A DNA stretch of 64,000 nucleotides from Pseudomonas muyukensis (GTDB taxonomy: Bacteria; Pseudomonadota; Gammaproteobacteria; Pseudomonadales; Pseudomonadaceae): the NCBI RefSeq assembly GCF_019139535.1, contig NZ_CP077073.1:2694501-2758500 (forward strand), written 5' to 3'. The notes beneath the pieces were generated by a model. That model worked only from the letters and a program-made list of their open reading frames with translations. It searched no databases and was not told where the DNA came from. The position numbers were made by a program, and so were the translations under genes. Shown here in pieces: positions 1 to 11,498 of this stretch; position 1 is the stretch's first letter; every line of letters begins with the position of its first letter.

Positions 1-2726
1 CTCAACATCAGCTCCCTTGAAGGGCTGACCGCAGTGCCGCCGAAAAGTCCCGAACAGTTGGCAGGCGACAAGGCAAACGGCAGTACCAGCCGCGTATCGT
101 CCCAGTTCTGCGCCGGGATCAACGGCGTTGCAGCGCTGCCCAGCAAGCTGCTGGCCAGGCGTGGCACGACGACAATGGCGCGCTCGCCGTCGCCCAGGCG
201 GGCGAAGGCCAGCACCTTGTCGGCATGCTTGCCCTGCACGCCCAGGGGCAGGTAGTCGCCACGGCGGAACAGCTCGGCGCGGGCCTGGCGGCAGTCGAGC
301 ATCCGCGCCACCAGCGCCTGCTTGATGCGCCCGTCGCGCCAATGGGCGAGCAGTTCGGCCAGCGACGCACTGTCACTTAGGCTCGCGCGGCGGGCGGCAT
401 AGTCCACCGGGCGGCGGTTGTCCGGGTCGACCAGCGAAAAGTCCCAGTATTCGTTGCCCTGGTACAGGTCGGGCACGCCGGGCGTGGTCATGCGCAGCAG
501 GCATTGCGCCAAGGCGTTGAGCGCGCCGGGGCAGGCCAGCTGAGCGGCGGCTTGCTGCAGGGCCTGGCGCAGCTGCTGGTGCTCGTCGTCCAGCAGCAGG
601 CCGTCGACATAGCGCGCGCAGGCTTGCTCGTAACGCGCGTTCGGCGCGGCCCAGCTGCTGCGCAGCTTGGCTTCGCGCAGGGCCTTCTGCTGCCATTGGC
701 GGATGCGCGCGGCATAGGCGGCCAGGGCCTGGCGAGCGTGCAGGCCGAGGTCCAGCGGCCAACTGCCGAGCAGCGTCTGCAACAACTGCAACTCGTCGCC
801 AGGGCTGGGCGCCTCGCCGTCGTCCAGCGCCTCGCGCAGCGGCGCGGCCAGTTCGCGCCAGTGCTCGACACGGCTGGCCAGCCAGGGGCCGCGTTCGCTG
901 AGCAGCGCCAGCCTGGCCCGGCAATCCTCGCCGCGCTTGTGATCGTGGGTGGCGGTGGCCAGCAGGTTGTCGGGGAAATCACGCAGGCGGCGTTGCGCCT
1001 CGTTGTGGAACCACGCGGGGTCGGCACTGAAGCGCTCGGCCTCGAAGCCTACATCGTTGCGCGACAGCAGCCGGGCCGAGCGGTAGAACGCGGTATCTTC
1101 CACGGCCTTGGCGGCGCTGGGCGCGGTGAGCTGCTGGAAGCGCACGCAAGCATGGCGCAGGTGCTTGCGTGGGCGGCCCGGTGGCAGTTGGCGCCAGGGC
1201 TGGCCGCCCAGCCAGCGCTGCAACGCCTCGAGCAGCGGCCAGTCGGCCTCGGCCAGGGTTTGCCGGGCGCCGGCCAGGGCTTGCTGGAAGAACGCCTCGT
1301 CTTCGGCGGGGCGGCCGCAGGCATTGATATAGGTGCGGTACACCGGGTAGTGCGCGACCAGCGCCTGCAACGCCCGGCGGATCGCGCCGAGGGTCAGGTC
1401 GCGGGTCATCAGGTCGTCGCGGGCGACCTGCAACAGCGCCTGGGCCACCGACTCGCAGTCGCCGGCCAGGCTGGCGTTAAGCACCAGGTGGCGGGCGCTG
1501 CGCTGCTCTTCGGCGAAGTCGGGGCGCTGGCTGATGCTGTGCCACAGCGCGCTCAGCGGCGCTTCGCCGGCCGGGTCGTGCTGCAGCAGCGACACCTGGT
1601 TCATGAACTCGTAGCCGGTGGTGCCGTCGGTGAGCCAGTCGCGGTGCAGCTGTTCGCCGCTGCCGAGGATCTTCTCGACGTAGATCGGAAAGTGCTCCAG
1701 GGCCGCGCTCAACGGGCGCCTGGCCAGCAACCCATCGACCCGGCGACGCAGGTTGCGGCAGTAGCGGCGCGGGTCGGCCAGGCCGTCGATATGGTCGATG
1801 CGCAGGCCGTCCACCAGGCCGCGCTCGATCAGCGAAAACAGCTTGGCGTGGGTGGCCTCGAACACTGCCGAGCGCTCCACCCGCAAGCCGCCCAGTTCGT
1901 TGATGTCGAAGAAGCGCCGCCAGTTGATGTCGTCGGCGGCGGTGCGCCAGCTGGCCAGGCGGTAGGTCTGGCGCTCGAGCAGCAGGTGCAGGCGCTTGAA
2001 ACCGGCTTGCTCGCGGCTGTCGAAGGCGGCCAGGGCCGCGTCCAGTGACGCTCCGTCGGCCACCAGGCGCGCCAGCTCGCGCTGTAGCGCCAATGCCGCG
2101 ACCAGTGGCTCGGCCGCCTCGTGCAGGGCGCCGAAAGGCTCGGCCAGGGCCTGCAGCCGGGCATCCTCGGCCTGGCCGAGGATGCGGCCGTAATCCAGCG
2201 GGCAGATGGGGAAGCGGTGCTCGTGGTGGGCCACTTCGAACACGCCCTGGCGGGCGTCGAAGGTCAGCGGGATTTCACCGGCCTGCAAGGCCTGGCCGTA
2301 ATCGCTGGCCAAAAACGGCAACAGCAGTTGCCCGGCCAGCAACGGGTCGCTGGAATGCCACTGGATATCGAAGAACTCGGCGTAGGGGCTGCGCCTGCCC
2401 CAGGCCAGCAGGTTCTGCCACCAGGGGTTGTCGGCGCCGCCCACGGCCATGTGGTTGGACACGGTGTCGAGGATCAGCCCCATGCCGTGCTGGCGCAGGG
2501 CGCCGACCAGGCGCTGCAGCGCAGGCTCGCCGCCAAGCTCCGGGTTGATCCGGGTCGGGTCGACCACATCATAGCCATGGCGCGAGCCGGCACGGGCGGT
2601 GAGGATCGGCGAGGCATACACATGGCTGATGCCCAGCGCGGCGAAATAGGGCACCAGCGCCGCGGCGTCGTCGAGGCTGAAGTCGCTGTGCAGTTGCAGG
2701 CGCACGGTGGCGGTCAACGGCTTCAT
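1..2726 (-). CDS. treY: Malto-oligosyltrehalose synthase (partial, C-terminus beyond left edge)
   Basis: TreY is a GH13 enzyme that converts the reducing-end maltosyl linkage of a maltodextrin to an alpha,alpha-1,1 linkage, giving maltooligosyltrehalose for TreZ. The minus-strand frame is open from the ATG at 2726 to the window edge, about 908 codons, close to the usual full length, so only a short C-terminus is missing. The product begins MKPLTATVRLQL and carries GH13 landmarks: DTVSNHM near residue 88, DGLRIDHIDG (catalytic Asp region), YVEKIL (acid/base Glu region) and TATHDHKRGED. Its ATG overlaps the malQ stop (ATGA), implying translational coupling. Confidence 0.93.
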   Translation of the reverse strand, partial: MKPLTATVRLQLHSDFSLDDAAALVPYFAALGISHVYASPILTARAGSRHGYDVVDPTRINPELGGEPALQRLVGALRQHGMGLILDTVSNHMAVGGADNPWWQNLLAWGRRSPYAEFFDIQWHSSDPLLAGQLLLPFLASDYGQALQAGEIPLTFDARQGVFEVAHHEHRFPICPLDYGRILGQAEDARLQALAEPFGALHEAAEPLVAALALQRELARLVADGASLDAALAAFDSREQAGFKRLHLLLERQTYRLASWRTAADDINWRRFFDINELGGLRVERSAVFEATHAKLFSLIERGLVDGLRIDHIDGLADPRRYCRNLRRRVDGLLARRPLSAALEHFPIYVEKILGSGEQLHRDWLTDGTTGYEFMNQVSLLQHDPAGEAPLSALWHSISQRPDFAEEQRSARHLVLNASLAGDCESVAQALLQVARDDLMTRDLTLGAIRRALQALVAHYPVYRTYINACGRPAEDEAFFQQALAGARQTLAEADWPLLEALQRWLGGQPWRQLPPGRPRKHLRHACVRFQQLTAPSAAKAVEDTAFYRSARLLSRNDVGFEAERFSADPAWFHNEAQRRLRDFPDNLLATATHDHKRGEDCRARLALLSERGPWLASRVEHWRELAAPLREALDDGEAPSPGDELQLLQTLLGSWPLDLGLHARQALAAYAARIRQWQQKALREAKLRSSWAAPNARYEQACARYVDGLLLDDEHQQLRQALQQAAAQLACPGALNALAQCLLRMTTPGVPDLYQGNEYWDFSLVDPDNRRPVDYAARRASLSDSASLAELLAHWRDGRIKQALVARMLDCRQARAELFRRGDYLPLGVQGKHADKVLAFARLGDGERAIVVVPRLASSLLGSAATPLIPAQNWDDTRLVLPFALSPANCSGLFGGTAVSPSRELML

Positions 2727-4792
2727 CGGTCACGCTCCCAGGCCTGTTCGCGGGCCTGGGCCAGCAGTTCCAGGCGGCGGGCGGCGTCCTGGTCGTCGAG
2801 CAGCACGTCGGCCGGCGCCTGGAAACGCCGCCGCCAGTTGGGGTGGCCTGCGGTGGTGCCGGGCAGGTTGGCTTGCTCGTCGCAGCCGAGCAGGTCTTCC
2901 AGCGGCACCAGCACCAGCGGGGCGCGGGTGTGGCCGACATAGCGGATGGCGGCGTCGATCACGGCATCGTTGTCCTTTTGCGGGCCGTAGTTGGCTTCCA
3001 GGGTGCGGCGCAGGCCGTCGTGCTCCTTCTGCCGGTCATGGCGCCAGTGCAATTCGCTGGCGGGCTCGATCAGCTTCAGGCGATGGCTCCAGTCGATGTC
3101 GCGGTTGGCCAGCCAGCCGGCCAGCGGGGCGAGGTCGTGGGTACCGGTGGTGGCCAGGGCGTTGTCCGGCCAGTCGAGGATCGGCCTGAATTGCCCCAGT
3201 GGCTGCTGCTCGAACGGCAGCACGCGCATGCCCAGCACCGCTTTATCGGCCAGGCGTTCACGCAGGCCGGCAGGCACGGTGCCGAGGTCTTCGCCGAGGA
3301 TGATCGCAGCGTGCCGCGCCGACTCCAGGGCCAGCAGGCGCAGCAGGTCATCCACTGGGTAGTCCAGGTAGGCCCCTTCGCTGGGCGCCGCGCCGCGCGG
3401 GATCAGCCACAGTCGGCGCAGGCCCATCACATGGTCGATGCGCAAGCCGCCGGCATGGGCCAGGTTGGCCCGCAGCATCTCGATGAAGGCGCGGTAGCCA
3501 TTGCGCTTGAGCCCTTCGGGGGAAAAGGCGCAGATGCCCCAGTCCTGCCCGGCGCGGTTGAGGATATCAGGCGGCGCGCCGACGTTGAGACCTGCCAGCA
3601 GCTCGTCCTGGCGGCTCCAGGCCTGGCTGCCGGCACCATCGGCGCCCACCGCCAGGTCGGCGATCAGGCCCACCGCCATGCCGTTGCCGCGGGCCGCGTC
3701 CTGGGCCCGTTGCAGGCTGCGTTCGCTGAGCCATTGGCAGAAGGCGTGGAACTCGATGCGCGCGGGGTAGCTGTTGGCCAGGGCTGCAACCTCCGGGTGA
3801 CAGGGGTCTTGCCAGGCCGCCGGCCAGTTGCGCCAATCGGCGCCCAGCCCCTGGCCGACCGCCTCGTCTTGCAGCACGGCGAAGCGACAATGGTGATCGA
3901 GCTTTTCGCCGGCGGCATCGCGGAAGCTTTCGAAGTCCTCGCGCAGCGGGTGTTCACGCTGGCTGAAATCCTGGTACAGCGCCTCGAGCAGGCGATGGCG
4001 GGCCTCGGCTGCGCGCGGCCAGTCGACCAGGGCCTGTTGCTCCAGCGCCTCGAGTATCGCCTCCAGGCCGCAGGCCTGGATCGCCATGCGCACCTCGCGC
4101 TCACCGAGCAAGGCCGCGGGGCTGGCATAGAGCGCGTTGAGCAGCAGCCGGCTGGACGGCGAATAGGGGCTGAAATGCTGCTGGTCGTAGGCCGACAAGG
4201 CATGCATCGGGCTGATGGCCAGGGCGTCGGCGCCACGCTCGGCAGCGCTGCGTGCCAGTTGCTCCAGGGCCAGGCAGTCGCCGTAGCCGCCGTCGCCGGG
4301 GCGGCGCAGGCTGTACAGCTGCACCGACAGGCCCCAGCAGCGCGGCGGCCGTTGTTCGATGGCGTCCTGCAGGGCATGGCAGCGCAACGGAGCCACCGCC
4401 AGGGTGAAGGTCCGGCCCTCGATGGCCAGTTGGTGGTAGCCGATCGGCAGCTCGCCGGGCAGGCAGGCCTGGGCATCCAGGGCCAGCTCGCGCTGGCTGC
4501 CGTCGTCCAGGTTGCAGCGCACCGGGCTGGCGGCGTTGAAGTAATGCCCAAGGGCCAGGGGCTGGCCGTGATCGACGGTCAGCAGCGGTGGCAGGTGCGC
4601 AGGGTCATCGGCCTGCTCGACGGCGCGCAGGCTGGCGTCGATGGCCGCGTCGTCGGCGGCCGGGTGACCGAGGCCGGCGAGCACTTGGCGCAGCACCGCG
4701 TCGCTGACCTGCTGTGGGCGGTCGTTGGCGTCGACCCAGTCGCGGGCCAGGCCGACCCGGGCGGCCAGGCGGTGCAGGGGGAGCTCGTTCAT
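2723..4792 (-). CDS. malQ: 4-alpha-glucanotransferase (amylomaltase)
   Basis: MalQ transfers alpha-1,4-glucan segments between maltodextrins (GH77) and probably resizes chains for TreY/TreZ. The protein is 689 aa from MNELPLHRLAARVG; an in-frame codon 13 residues upstream lies inside treZ and is less likely. GH77 signatures are visible: WGLSVQLYSLR near the first third, LRIDHVMGLRRLW (nucleophile Asp region), EDLGTVP (acid/base region) and TGTHDLAPL. The start overlaps the treZ stop and the stop overlaps the treY start, both as ATGA, so the three genes form one coupled unit. Confidence 0.93.
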   Translation of the reverse strand: MNELPLHRLAARVGLARDWVDANDRPQQVSDAVLRQVLAGLGHPAADDAAIDASLRAVEQADDPAHLPPLLTVDHGQPLALGHYFNAASPVRCNLDDGSQRELALDAQACLPGELPIGYHQLAIEGRTFTLAVAPLRCHALQDAIEQRPPRCWGLSVQLYSLRRPGDGGYGDCLALEQLARSAAERGADALAISPMHALSAYDQQHFSPYSPSSRLLLNALYASPAALLGEREVRMAIQACGLEAILEALEQQALVDWPRAAEARHRLLEALYQDFSQREHPLREDFESFRDAAGEKLDHHCRFAVLQDEAVGQGLGADWRNWPAAWQDPCHPEVAALANSYPARIEFHAFCQWLSERSLQRAQDAARGNGMAVGLIADLAVGADGAGSQAWSRQDELLAGLNVGAPPDILNRAGQDWGICAFSPEGLKRNGYRAFIEMLRANLAHAGGLRIDHVMGLRRLWLIPRGAAPSEGAYLDYPVDDLLRLLALESARHAAIILGEDLGTVPAGLRERLADKAVLGMRVLPFEQQPLGQFRPILDWPDNALATTGTHDLAPLAGWLANRDIDWSHRLKLIEPASELHWRHDRQKEHDGLRRTLEANYGPQKDNDAVIDAAIRYVGHTRAPLVLVPLEDLLGCDEQANLPGTTAGHPNWRRRFQAPADVLLDDQDAARRLELLAQAREQAWERDR

Positions 4793-6531
4793 GGCGTCTC
4801 CTGGGCAGGGGGCAGCAGGCTGACCACGCAACTGTGGGCGGCGAGGGTCGAGTCGGGGTGGGCATTGTCGCTGCTGTCGTACAGCCGCTGCGCCTGGGCC
4901 GGCAGGGCCACCGGCTGGGGCGTGGCGTCGAGGTTGAGGTCAATGCGCAGCTCTTGGCCATTGCCCAGGCGCCAGCGCGCGGTCAGGGCCTTGGCCGCGA
5001 GCACCTCGGTGGCCAAGGCGCGGGTACCTGGCAGGTACGGGATCACATGGCGCCTGCGCAGCTCGAGCAACTGCTGGTACAAGCCGTGCCAGCCGGCCAG
5101 CACGTCCTGCTGGCGGGGCTTGGAGGTCTCGAAGGTGGCCTGGGCGTTGGGGTCGGGGATCTGCTCGCGCTTGCGTGGGTCGGCGAAGGCGTCGAAATGG
5201 GCGAACTCGCCGCGCCGCCCCTGGCGCACGGCATCGGCCAGTTCGTCGTGGAAATCGGTGAAGAACAGGAACGGCTTGCGGCTGCCGTCGTCCTCGCCCA
5301 TGAACAGCAGCGGGATCATCGGTGCCAGCAACAGCAGCGCGGTGGCCGCCTTGAGCGCCGGTGGCGGGCACAGGCAGGTAAGACGCTCGCCCAGGGCGCG
5401 GTTGCCGACCTGGTCGTGGTTCTGCAGAAACAGCACGAACGAGGTGGGGGGCAGGTGGCCGCTGGGCTCACCACGGGGCGTGCCGTGGCGGTTGGCCTGG
5501 CCCTGGAACACGAAGCCTTCGGCCAGGCAGCGCGCTAGCTGGTCGATCGGCCGCTCCTTGTAGTCTTCGTAATAGCCCTCGGTTTCGCCGGTCAGCAGCA
5601 CGTGCAAGGCGTTGTGGCCGTCGTCGTTCCATTGCGCGTCGAAACCTTGCTCGAGCAGCGCGGCCTGGTTGTGCTCGTTTTCCAGGACCAGCCAGATGTG
5701 CCGGCCCGGCTCGACCGCGGCACGCACCCGGCTTGCCAGCTCGACGAGGAAGTCCGGCTGGTCGATGGCATGCACCGCGTCCAGGCGCAGGCCGTCGCAG
5801 CGGTAGTCGCACAGCCACATCAGCGCGTTCTGGATGAAGTACTCGCGCACCTGGGGCTGGCGAAAATCGATGGCGGCGCCCCAGGGGGTCTGCCGGTCCT
5901 GGCGAAAGAACGGCCCGGCGTACTGCGCCAGGTAGTTGCCATCGGGGCCGAAGTGGTTGTAGACCACGTCCACCAGCACCATCAGGCCCAGGCCGTGGGC
6001 CTGGTCGACCAGCGCGCACAGCCCTTGCGGGGTGCCGTAGCTGTGCTGCGGGGCAAATGGCAGCACGCCGTCGTAGCCCCAGTTGCGCTCGCCGGGGAAC
6101 TGCCCCAGGGGCATCAGCTCGATGGCGCTGATACCCAGCTCGGCCAGGCGCGGCAGCTGCTTGGCCACGCCCTCGTAGCCGCCGAGCAGGCCGACGTGCA
6201 GCTCCTGGATCACCGCCTCGTGCCAGGGCCGGCCGTGCCAGGGGTGTTGCCAGGCGAAACCGCCGACATCCACCACCGCGCTGCGGCCCTGGACGCCCTC
6301 GGGCTGGTAGCGCGACGCAGGGTCGGGCACCGCCAAGTGATCATCTATGCGAAAGTGATAGCGATCGCCCGCCTGGCAGGGGGCGACAGCGCTGTACCAG
6401 CCATCCTCGTCGGCCAGCAGTTCGACCGCGGGCCGCTGCTCGATTTCCACGCTCACGTTGCGCGCATCCGGTGCCCAGAGGGCGAAGCGCGCCGACGTGG
6501 CGTCCAGCAATTGTGCGCCATGCCTGTGCAT
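4789..6531 (-). CDS. treZ: Malto-oligosyltrehalose trehalohydrolase
   Basis: TreZ (GH13) cleaves trehalose from maltooligosyltrehalose made by TreY. The protein is 580 aa from the ATG at 6531, which has GGAG about 9 nt upstream; a longer reading would run into glgA, whose stop is 15 nt upstream. It opens with the N-terminal carbohydrate-binding fold (RFALWAPDARNVSVEIEQ), followed by DVVYNHFGPDG, DGLRLDAVHAID (nucleophile), WLVLENEHNQ (acid/base) and FLQNHDQVGNRA. It is followed directly by malQ with a 4-nt overlap. Confidence 0.94.
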   Translation of the reverse strand: MHRHGAQLLDATSARFALWAPDARNVSVEIEQRPAVELLADEDGWYSAVAPCQAGDRYHFRIDDHLAVPDPASRYQPEGVQGRSAVVDVGGFAWQHPWHGRPWHEAVIQELHVGLLGGYEGVAKQLPRLAELGISAIELMPLGQFPGERNWGYDGVLPFAPQHSYGTPQGLCALVDQAHGLGLMVLVDVVYNHFGPDGNYLAQYAGPFFRQDRQTPWGAAIDFRQPQVREYFIQNALMWLCDYRCDGLRLDAVHAIDQPDFLVELASRVRAAVEPGRHIWLVLENEHNQAALLEQGFDAQWNDDGHNALHVLLTGETEGYYEDYKERPIDQLARCLAEGFVFQGQANRHGTPRGEPSGHLPPTSFVLFLQNHDQVGNRALGERLTCLCPPPALKAATALLLLAPMIPLLFMGEDDGSRKPFLFFTDFHDELADAVRQGRRGEFAHFDAFADPRKREQIPDPNAQATFETSKPRQQDVLAGWHGLYQQLLELRRRHVIPYLPGTRALATEVLAAKALTARWRLGNGQELRIDLNLDATPQPVALPAQAQRLYDSSDNAHPDSTLAAHSCVVSLLPPAQETP

Positions 6532-6545
6532 CGTCAGCGCTCCGC

Positions 6546-8105
6546 TCAGTAGTGGGCAGTCTGTGCCTGCTGGACCAGGTTTTCGTACAGCCGGGCGTAG
6601 GGTTCCACCGCCTGGCACCAGTTGAACGGCTGGGTCATGGACAGGCAACGCATGGCGTTGAGCAGGTCTTGCTTGCCATACACGTAGAATGCTCGGCGCA
6701 GGGCTTCCAGGTAGCTGTCGACGGTAGAGTCGTCGAACAGGAAACCGGTCACGCCATCCTCGATGGTATCGGCCAAACCGCCCGTGTTGCGGGCCACCGG
6801 CAACGAGCCGAAGCGTTGCGCGTACATCTGGCTGAGGCCGCAGGGTTCGTAACGCGAAGGCATCAACAAGAAGTCGGAGCCTGCGAACATGCGCCGGGCG
6901 TCGGTCTCGTTGAAACCGATGCGCACACCGATGCGGCCGGGGTAACGCAAGGCCAGTTCGCGCATGGCCTGTTCTTCCTCGGGCTCGCCGCGGCCAATGA
7001 TGGCGATCTGGCCGCCTTGCTCGACGATGAAGTCGGCCACGCCCAGGGTCAGGTCCAGCCCTTTCTGGTAAACCAGGCGCGAAACCACGGCGAACAGCGG
7101 CCCGGCCGTGCGCTCCAGGCCGAACAGCTCACGCACCTGTTCGGTGTTGCGCGCCTTGCCCTCCCAGTCGTTGAGACTGAAGTTGTGGTGCAGGTGCCTG
7201 TCGGTGGCTGAGTCCCAGCTCGCGTCGATGCCGTTGGGTATGCCGCCGAGCAGGCCTTGCTCGGCCTTGCTGGCAAGGAAACCGTGCAGGCCGCAGCCGA
7301 ATTCAGGGGTGGTGATCTCCCGCGCATAGGTGGCGCTGACCGTGGTGATATGGCTGGCGTAGGCCAGGCCGGCCTTGAGGAACGACAGCTTGCCGTAGAA
7401 CTCCATGCCCTCTTGCTGCATGGCGTGGTCGGGGATCGCCAGCTCCGGGCTGCAACCGCGGCTGTAGACGCCCTGGTAGGCCAGGTTGTGAATGGTGAAC
7501 AGGGTCGGCGTGTGCAGGCCGCGCCAGTGCATGTAGGCCGGGGCCAGGCCGGCTGGCCAGTCGTGGGCGTGGACCAGGTCCGGACGCCAGTGGGCCATGC
7601 CTTCGCCAGCGGCGATTTCCGCGGCGGCCAGGCCCAGGCGGGCGAAGCGGATATGGTTGTCCGGCCAGTCGCGACCGTTGTTGGCGCCGTAGGGCGTACC
7701 GTCACGCAGGTAGAGTTCGGGGCACAGCAGCACGTAGATCACCAGGCCGTCGGCCAGGTCCATGCGGCCGATCTTGCACGGCGGCAGCGCGGCGTGGCCG
7801 CCCAGTTCACCGACGATATGAATGGGGTTGTCGCTCTCGACCACCTGGCGGTAGCCGGGGATCAGTACCCGCACATCGTGCAGGTGGGCCAGGGCGCGGG
7901 GCAGGGCCGACGACACGTCGCCCAGGCCGCCGGTCTTGACCAGGTCGGCGATCTCTGCAGTGACGAACAGGACCTTGCGCCTGTTCGGGTTGTGCTGGCG
8001 CCGGGCGCCGGGTGCCGGGACTGTCGGGGCGAGGCTCGGCGGCAGCGGCTCGCGGTTATCCGGATGGAATGAGTCTGCGTGAGGTTCGACAGCGGCACTG
8101 ATCAT
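6546..8105 (-). CDS. glgA: Glycogen synthase (ADP-glucose type)
   Basis: GT5 starch/glycogen synthase extending alpha-1,4-glucan from an ADP-glucose donor. The protein is 519 aa from MISAAVEPHADSF; GGAGAG lies just upstream of this ATG, so the upstream in-frame extension is rejected. After an unusually long polar N-terminus of about 45 residues comes the hallmark VLFVTAEIADLVKTGGLGDV, with the Lys of KTGGLG as ADP-glucose ligand. Later motifs are HAHDWPAGLAP, TIHNLAYQG and the C-terminal SRYEPCGLSQMYA donor-site loop. It is the first gene of the glgA-treZ-malQ-treY operon, coupling glycogen synthesis to trehalose release. Confidence 0.95.
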   Translation of the reverse strand: MISAAVEPHADSFHPDNREPLPPSLAPTVPAPGARRQHNPNRRKVLFVTAEIADLVKTGGLGDVSSALPRALAHLHDVRVLIPGYRQVVESDNPIHIVGELGGHAALPPCKIGRMDLADGLVIYVLLCPELYLRDGTPYGANNGRDWPDNHIRFARLGLAAAEIAAGEGMAHWRPDLVHAHDWPAGLAPAYMHWRGLHTPTLFTIHNLAYQGVYSRGCSPELAIPDHAMQQEGMEFYGKLSFLKAGLAYASHITTVSATYAREITTPEFGCGLHGFLASKAEQGLLGGIPNGIDASWDSATDRHLHHNFSLNDWEGKARNTEQVRELFGLERTAGPLFAVVSRLVYQKGLDLTLGVADFIVEQGGQIAIIGRGEPEEEQAMRELALRYPGRIGVRIGFNETDARRMFAGSDFLLMPSRYEPCGLSQMYAQRFGSLPVARNTGGLADTIEDGVTGFLFDDSTVDSYLEALRRAFYVYGKQDLLNAMRCLSMTQPFNWCQAVEPYARLYENLVQQAQTAHY

Positions 8106-8564
8106 ACTTCTCTCCGTCCCTTGTTCTGGCGTGTGTGGTGTTGGCGCGTGCGGTTGGCTCTCTATATGCGTTGTTGCATCCTGGTAGTGCGTTCCTTGCC
8201 CCATTTCTGTGCGCGCAGGCACGGCACGCTCGGCACTCCTGGCCGACAGGCGTGTGGACTGATTGGGGTGGGTGGGCCTGGCGTGAGGAAGTCCTTTTGC
8301 GTTGGCCTACTTAGTTCCTGACCTGCCCGCATTTCGGAAAGTTCGACTTTTTTACGTCACGTTTTCCGAGCAAAACGCGGGCCGAAACTGCAGTGTAGGA
8401 GACGAAACGGCACAAAAGTGACCCGTTGGTCATTTTGGTGCTGGTGGTTTGCCTGCGCAAACGTTGGCGAGATGTTGCAAAATAGGCGGGTTTGCAGCGG
8501 GCGGCGGCGGATCTACGTCGTTACCGGTGCGCCGGGGCAGCGCAGGAAGGGCATTGCAGGGCAG
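8106..8564. other. Non-coding leader region upstream of glgA
   Basis: About 460 nt between the glgA start and the hairpin downstream of the small ORF. No frame looks coding. It should hold the glgA operon promoter, since the operon reads leftwards from 8105, but I could not assign convincing -35/-10 boxes. The stretch around 8330-8420 is more AT-rich than the surroundings. Confidence 0.5.
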
Positions 8565-8586
8565 GTGGGAGCTGAGCAGCTCCCAC
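8565..8586 (-). terminator. Hairpin after the small coiled-coil gene
   Basis: GTGGGAGCTG and CAGCTCCCAC form a perfect 10-bp stem around a 2-nt AG loop (or 9 bp with a 4-nt loop), 17 nt past the stop of the small minus-strand gene. No U-run follows on the minus strand, so this is a terminator-like or RNA-stabilising hairpin rather than a classic intrinsic terminator. Confidence 0.5.
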
Positions 8587-8602
8587 GGGCAGGGGCGGCG
8601 AA

Positions 8603-8773
8603 TCAGTGGCTGGCGGCGTTGTTGCCTTGCAGGCGGGCCTGCTCCAGCTGCAAGTGCAGTTGGGCGAGTTGCTGGCGCAGTTGCTCGCGTTCGTCCTGCA
8701 ACTGGCGCAACTCGTCGCGGCGCACGGTGACATAGAGGGTCTGGGGGGGAGTGGCAGGCATCAGGGTACCCAT
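8603..8773 (-). CDS. Small hypothetical coiled-coil protein (56 aa)
   Basis: Small ORF of 56 codons with ATG at 8773 preceded by GCGAGG, a good ribosome binding site. The product starts MGTLMPATPPQTLYVTVRRD and then becomes a Leu/Gln/Glu-rich heptad region (residues about 18-48, repeats of RQLQ, QLRQQL, QLHLQLEQ) predicted to form a coiled coil. There is no signal peptide or membrane segment. It stands alone between glgA and gnd and is followed by a hairpin. Function unknown; I recognise no named family. Confidence 0.6.
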   Translation of the reverse strand: MGTLMPATPPQTLYVTVRRDELRQLQDEREQLRQQLAQLHLQLEQARLQGNNAASH

Positions 8774-8974
8774 GAGCACACCTCGCAGGGTTGGCTGGTG
8801 ACAATTTGAAGCGTAGTCGCTTCACGCGGCGCGCAGTTTGAATTCTTTGCACGCCCTTGGGAACTTTTTTGTTTATCGTTGTCGCCCCGTTCGTCGCTGA
8901 ACCCTACGCAAGAACGCTGGACTAATCTGAAATCTTCAACTGTTGTAAAGCAAAACCTACGGGAGCGTCGTCAC

Positions 8975-9958
8975 ATGCAACTGGGAATCATCGGGCTTGG
9001 CCGCATGGGCGGCAATATCGCAAGGCGCCTGATGCGCGCAGGTCACAGCACTGTGGTCCACGATCGCAACCGCGAAGCTATCACCACCCTGGAAGGCGAG
9101 GGCGCCGTCGGCGCGCACGACCTCGGTGCGCTGGTGCAGAAACTCAAGGCGCCGCGCGCGGTATGGGTCATGCTGCCCGCCGGCGAAATCACCGAGCAGA
9201 CCATCGCGCAACTGGCCGACCTGCTCGAGCCGGGCGATGCCATCATCGACGGTGGCAACACCTTCTACAAGGACGACATGCGCCGCGCCGCCGAGCTGGG
9301 CAAGCGTGGCCTGCATTACCTCGACGTCGGCACCTCCGGCGGCGTGTGGGGCCTGGACCGTGGCTACTGCATGATGATCGGTGGCGAGAAGGCCGTGTTC
9401 GAGCGCCTCGAGCCGCTGTTCAAGGCCCTGGCCCCGGGCGTTGGCGACATTCCGCGCACCCAGGGCCGCAGCGGCGAGCACGACCGTGCCGAGCACGGCT
9501 ACATCCATGCCGGCCCACCCGGCGCTGGCCACTACGTGAAGATGATCCACAACGGCATCGAGTACGGCCTGATGCAGGCTTACGCCGAAGGCTTCGACCT
9601 GTTGCGCAGCAAGGGCGGCGACGAGTTGCCGGAAGATCAGCGCTTCGACCTGAATGTCGCCGAGATCGCCGAAGTGTGGCGCCGTGGCAGCGTGGTCACC
9701 TCCTGGCTGCTGGACCTGACCGCCGACGCCCTGGTCGCCGACCCGCAGCTTCGCGAGTTCAGTGGCTCGGTGTCCGACAGTGGTGAAGGTCGCTGGACCA
9801 TCGATGCCGCCGTCGAGCAGGCGGTGCCGGTGCCGGTGCTGTCCAGCGCGCTGTTCGCCCGCTTCCGCTCGCGCCAGCAGCAGGGCACCTACGGTGACAA
9901 GATCCTCTCCGCCATGCGCCTGGGCTTTGGCGGTCACGTCGAGAAGAAGAAGGACTAA
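8975..9958 (+). CDS. gnd: 6-phosphogluconate dehydrogenase, short decarboxylating type
   Basis: Oxidises 6-phosphogluconate to ribulose 5-phosphate and CO2. The start at 8975 ([14 protein letters not shown]) follows GGGAGCG; an in-frame codon 96 nt upstream lacks family similarity. [13 protein letters not shown] at residues 6-18 is the Rossmann dinucleotide loop, [10 protein letters not shown] and [15 protein letters not shown] are substrate-site motifs, and [14 protein letters not shown] carries the catalytic Lys and the Asn-Gly-Ile-Glu motif. At 327 aa it belongs to the short class (about 300-330 aa; E. coli Gnd has about 470). That class is often NAD-preferring, which cannot be read from sequence here. 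zwf follows with no spacer. Confidence 0.93.
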   Translation: MQLGIIGLGRMGGNIARRLMRAGHSTVVHDRNREAITTLEGEGAVGAHDLGALVQKLKAPRAVWVMLPAGEITEQTIAQLADLLEPGDAIIDGGNTFYKDDMRRAAELGKRGLHYLDVGTSGGVWGLDRGYCMMIGGEKAVFERLEPLFKALAPGVGDIPRTQGRSGEHDRAEHGYIHAGPPGAGHYVKMIHNGIEYGLMQAYAEGFDLLRSKGGDELPEDQRFDLNVAEIAEVWRRGSVVTSWLLDLTADALVADPQLREFSGSVSDSGEGRWTIDAAVEQAVPVPVLSSALFARFRSRQQQGTYGDKILSAMRLGFGGHVEKKKD

Positions 9959-11467
<1,509 letters not shown>

Positions 11468-11498
11468 TGTCGAGCGGTGCAGGCCAACGGGGTGGTAG

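Noticed and set aside
2843..5563. 906-codon plus-strand frame opposite malQ/treZ
   Set aside because: Antisense shadow: no motifs, Ala/Gln/Gly/Val-rich as expected from the complement of GC-rich codons, while the minus strand encodes clear GH77 and GH13 enzymes.
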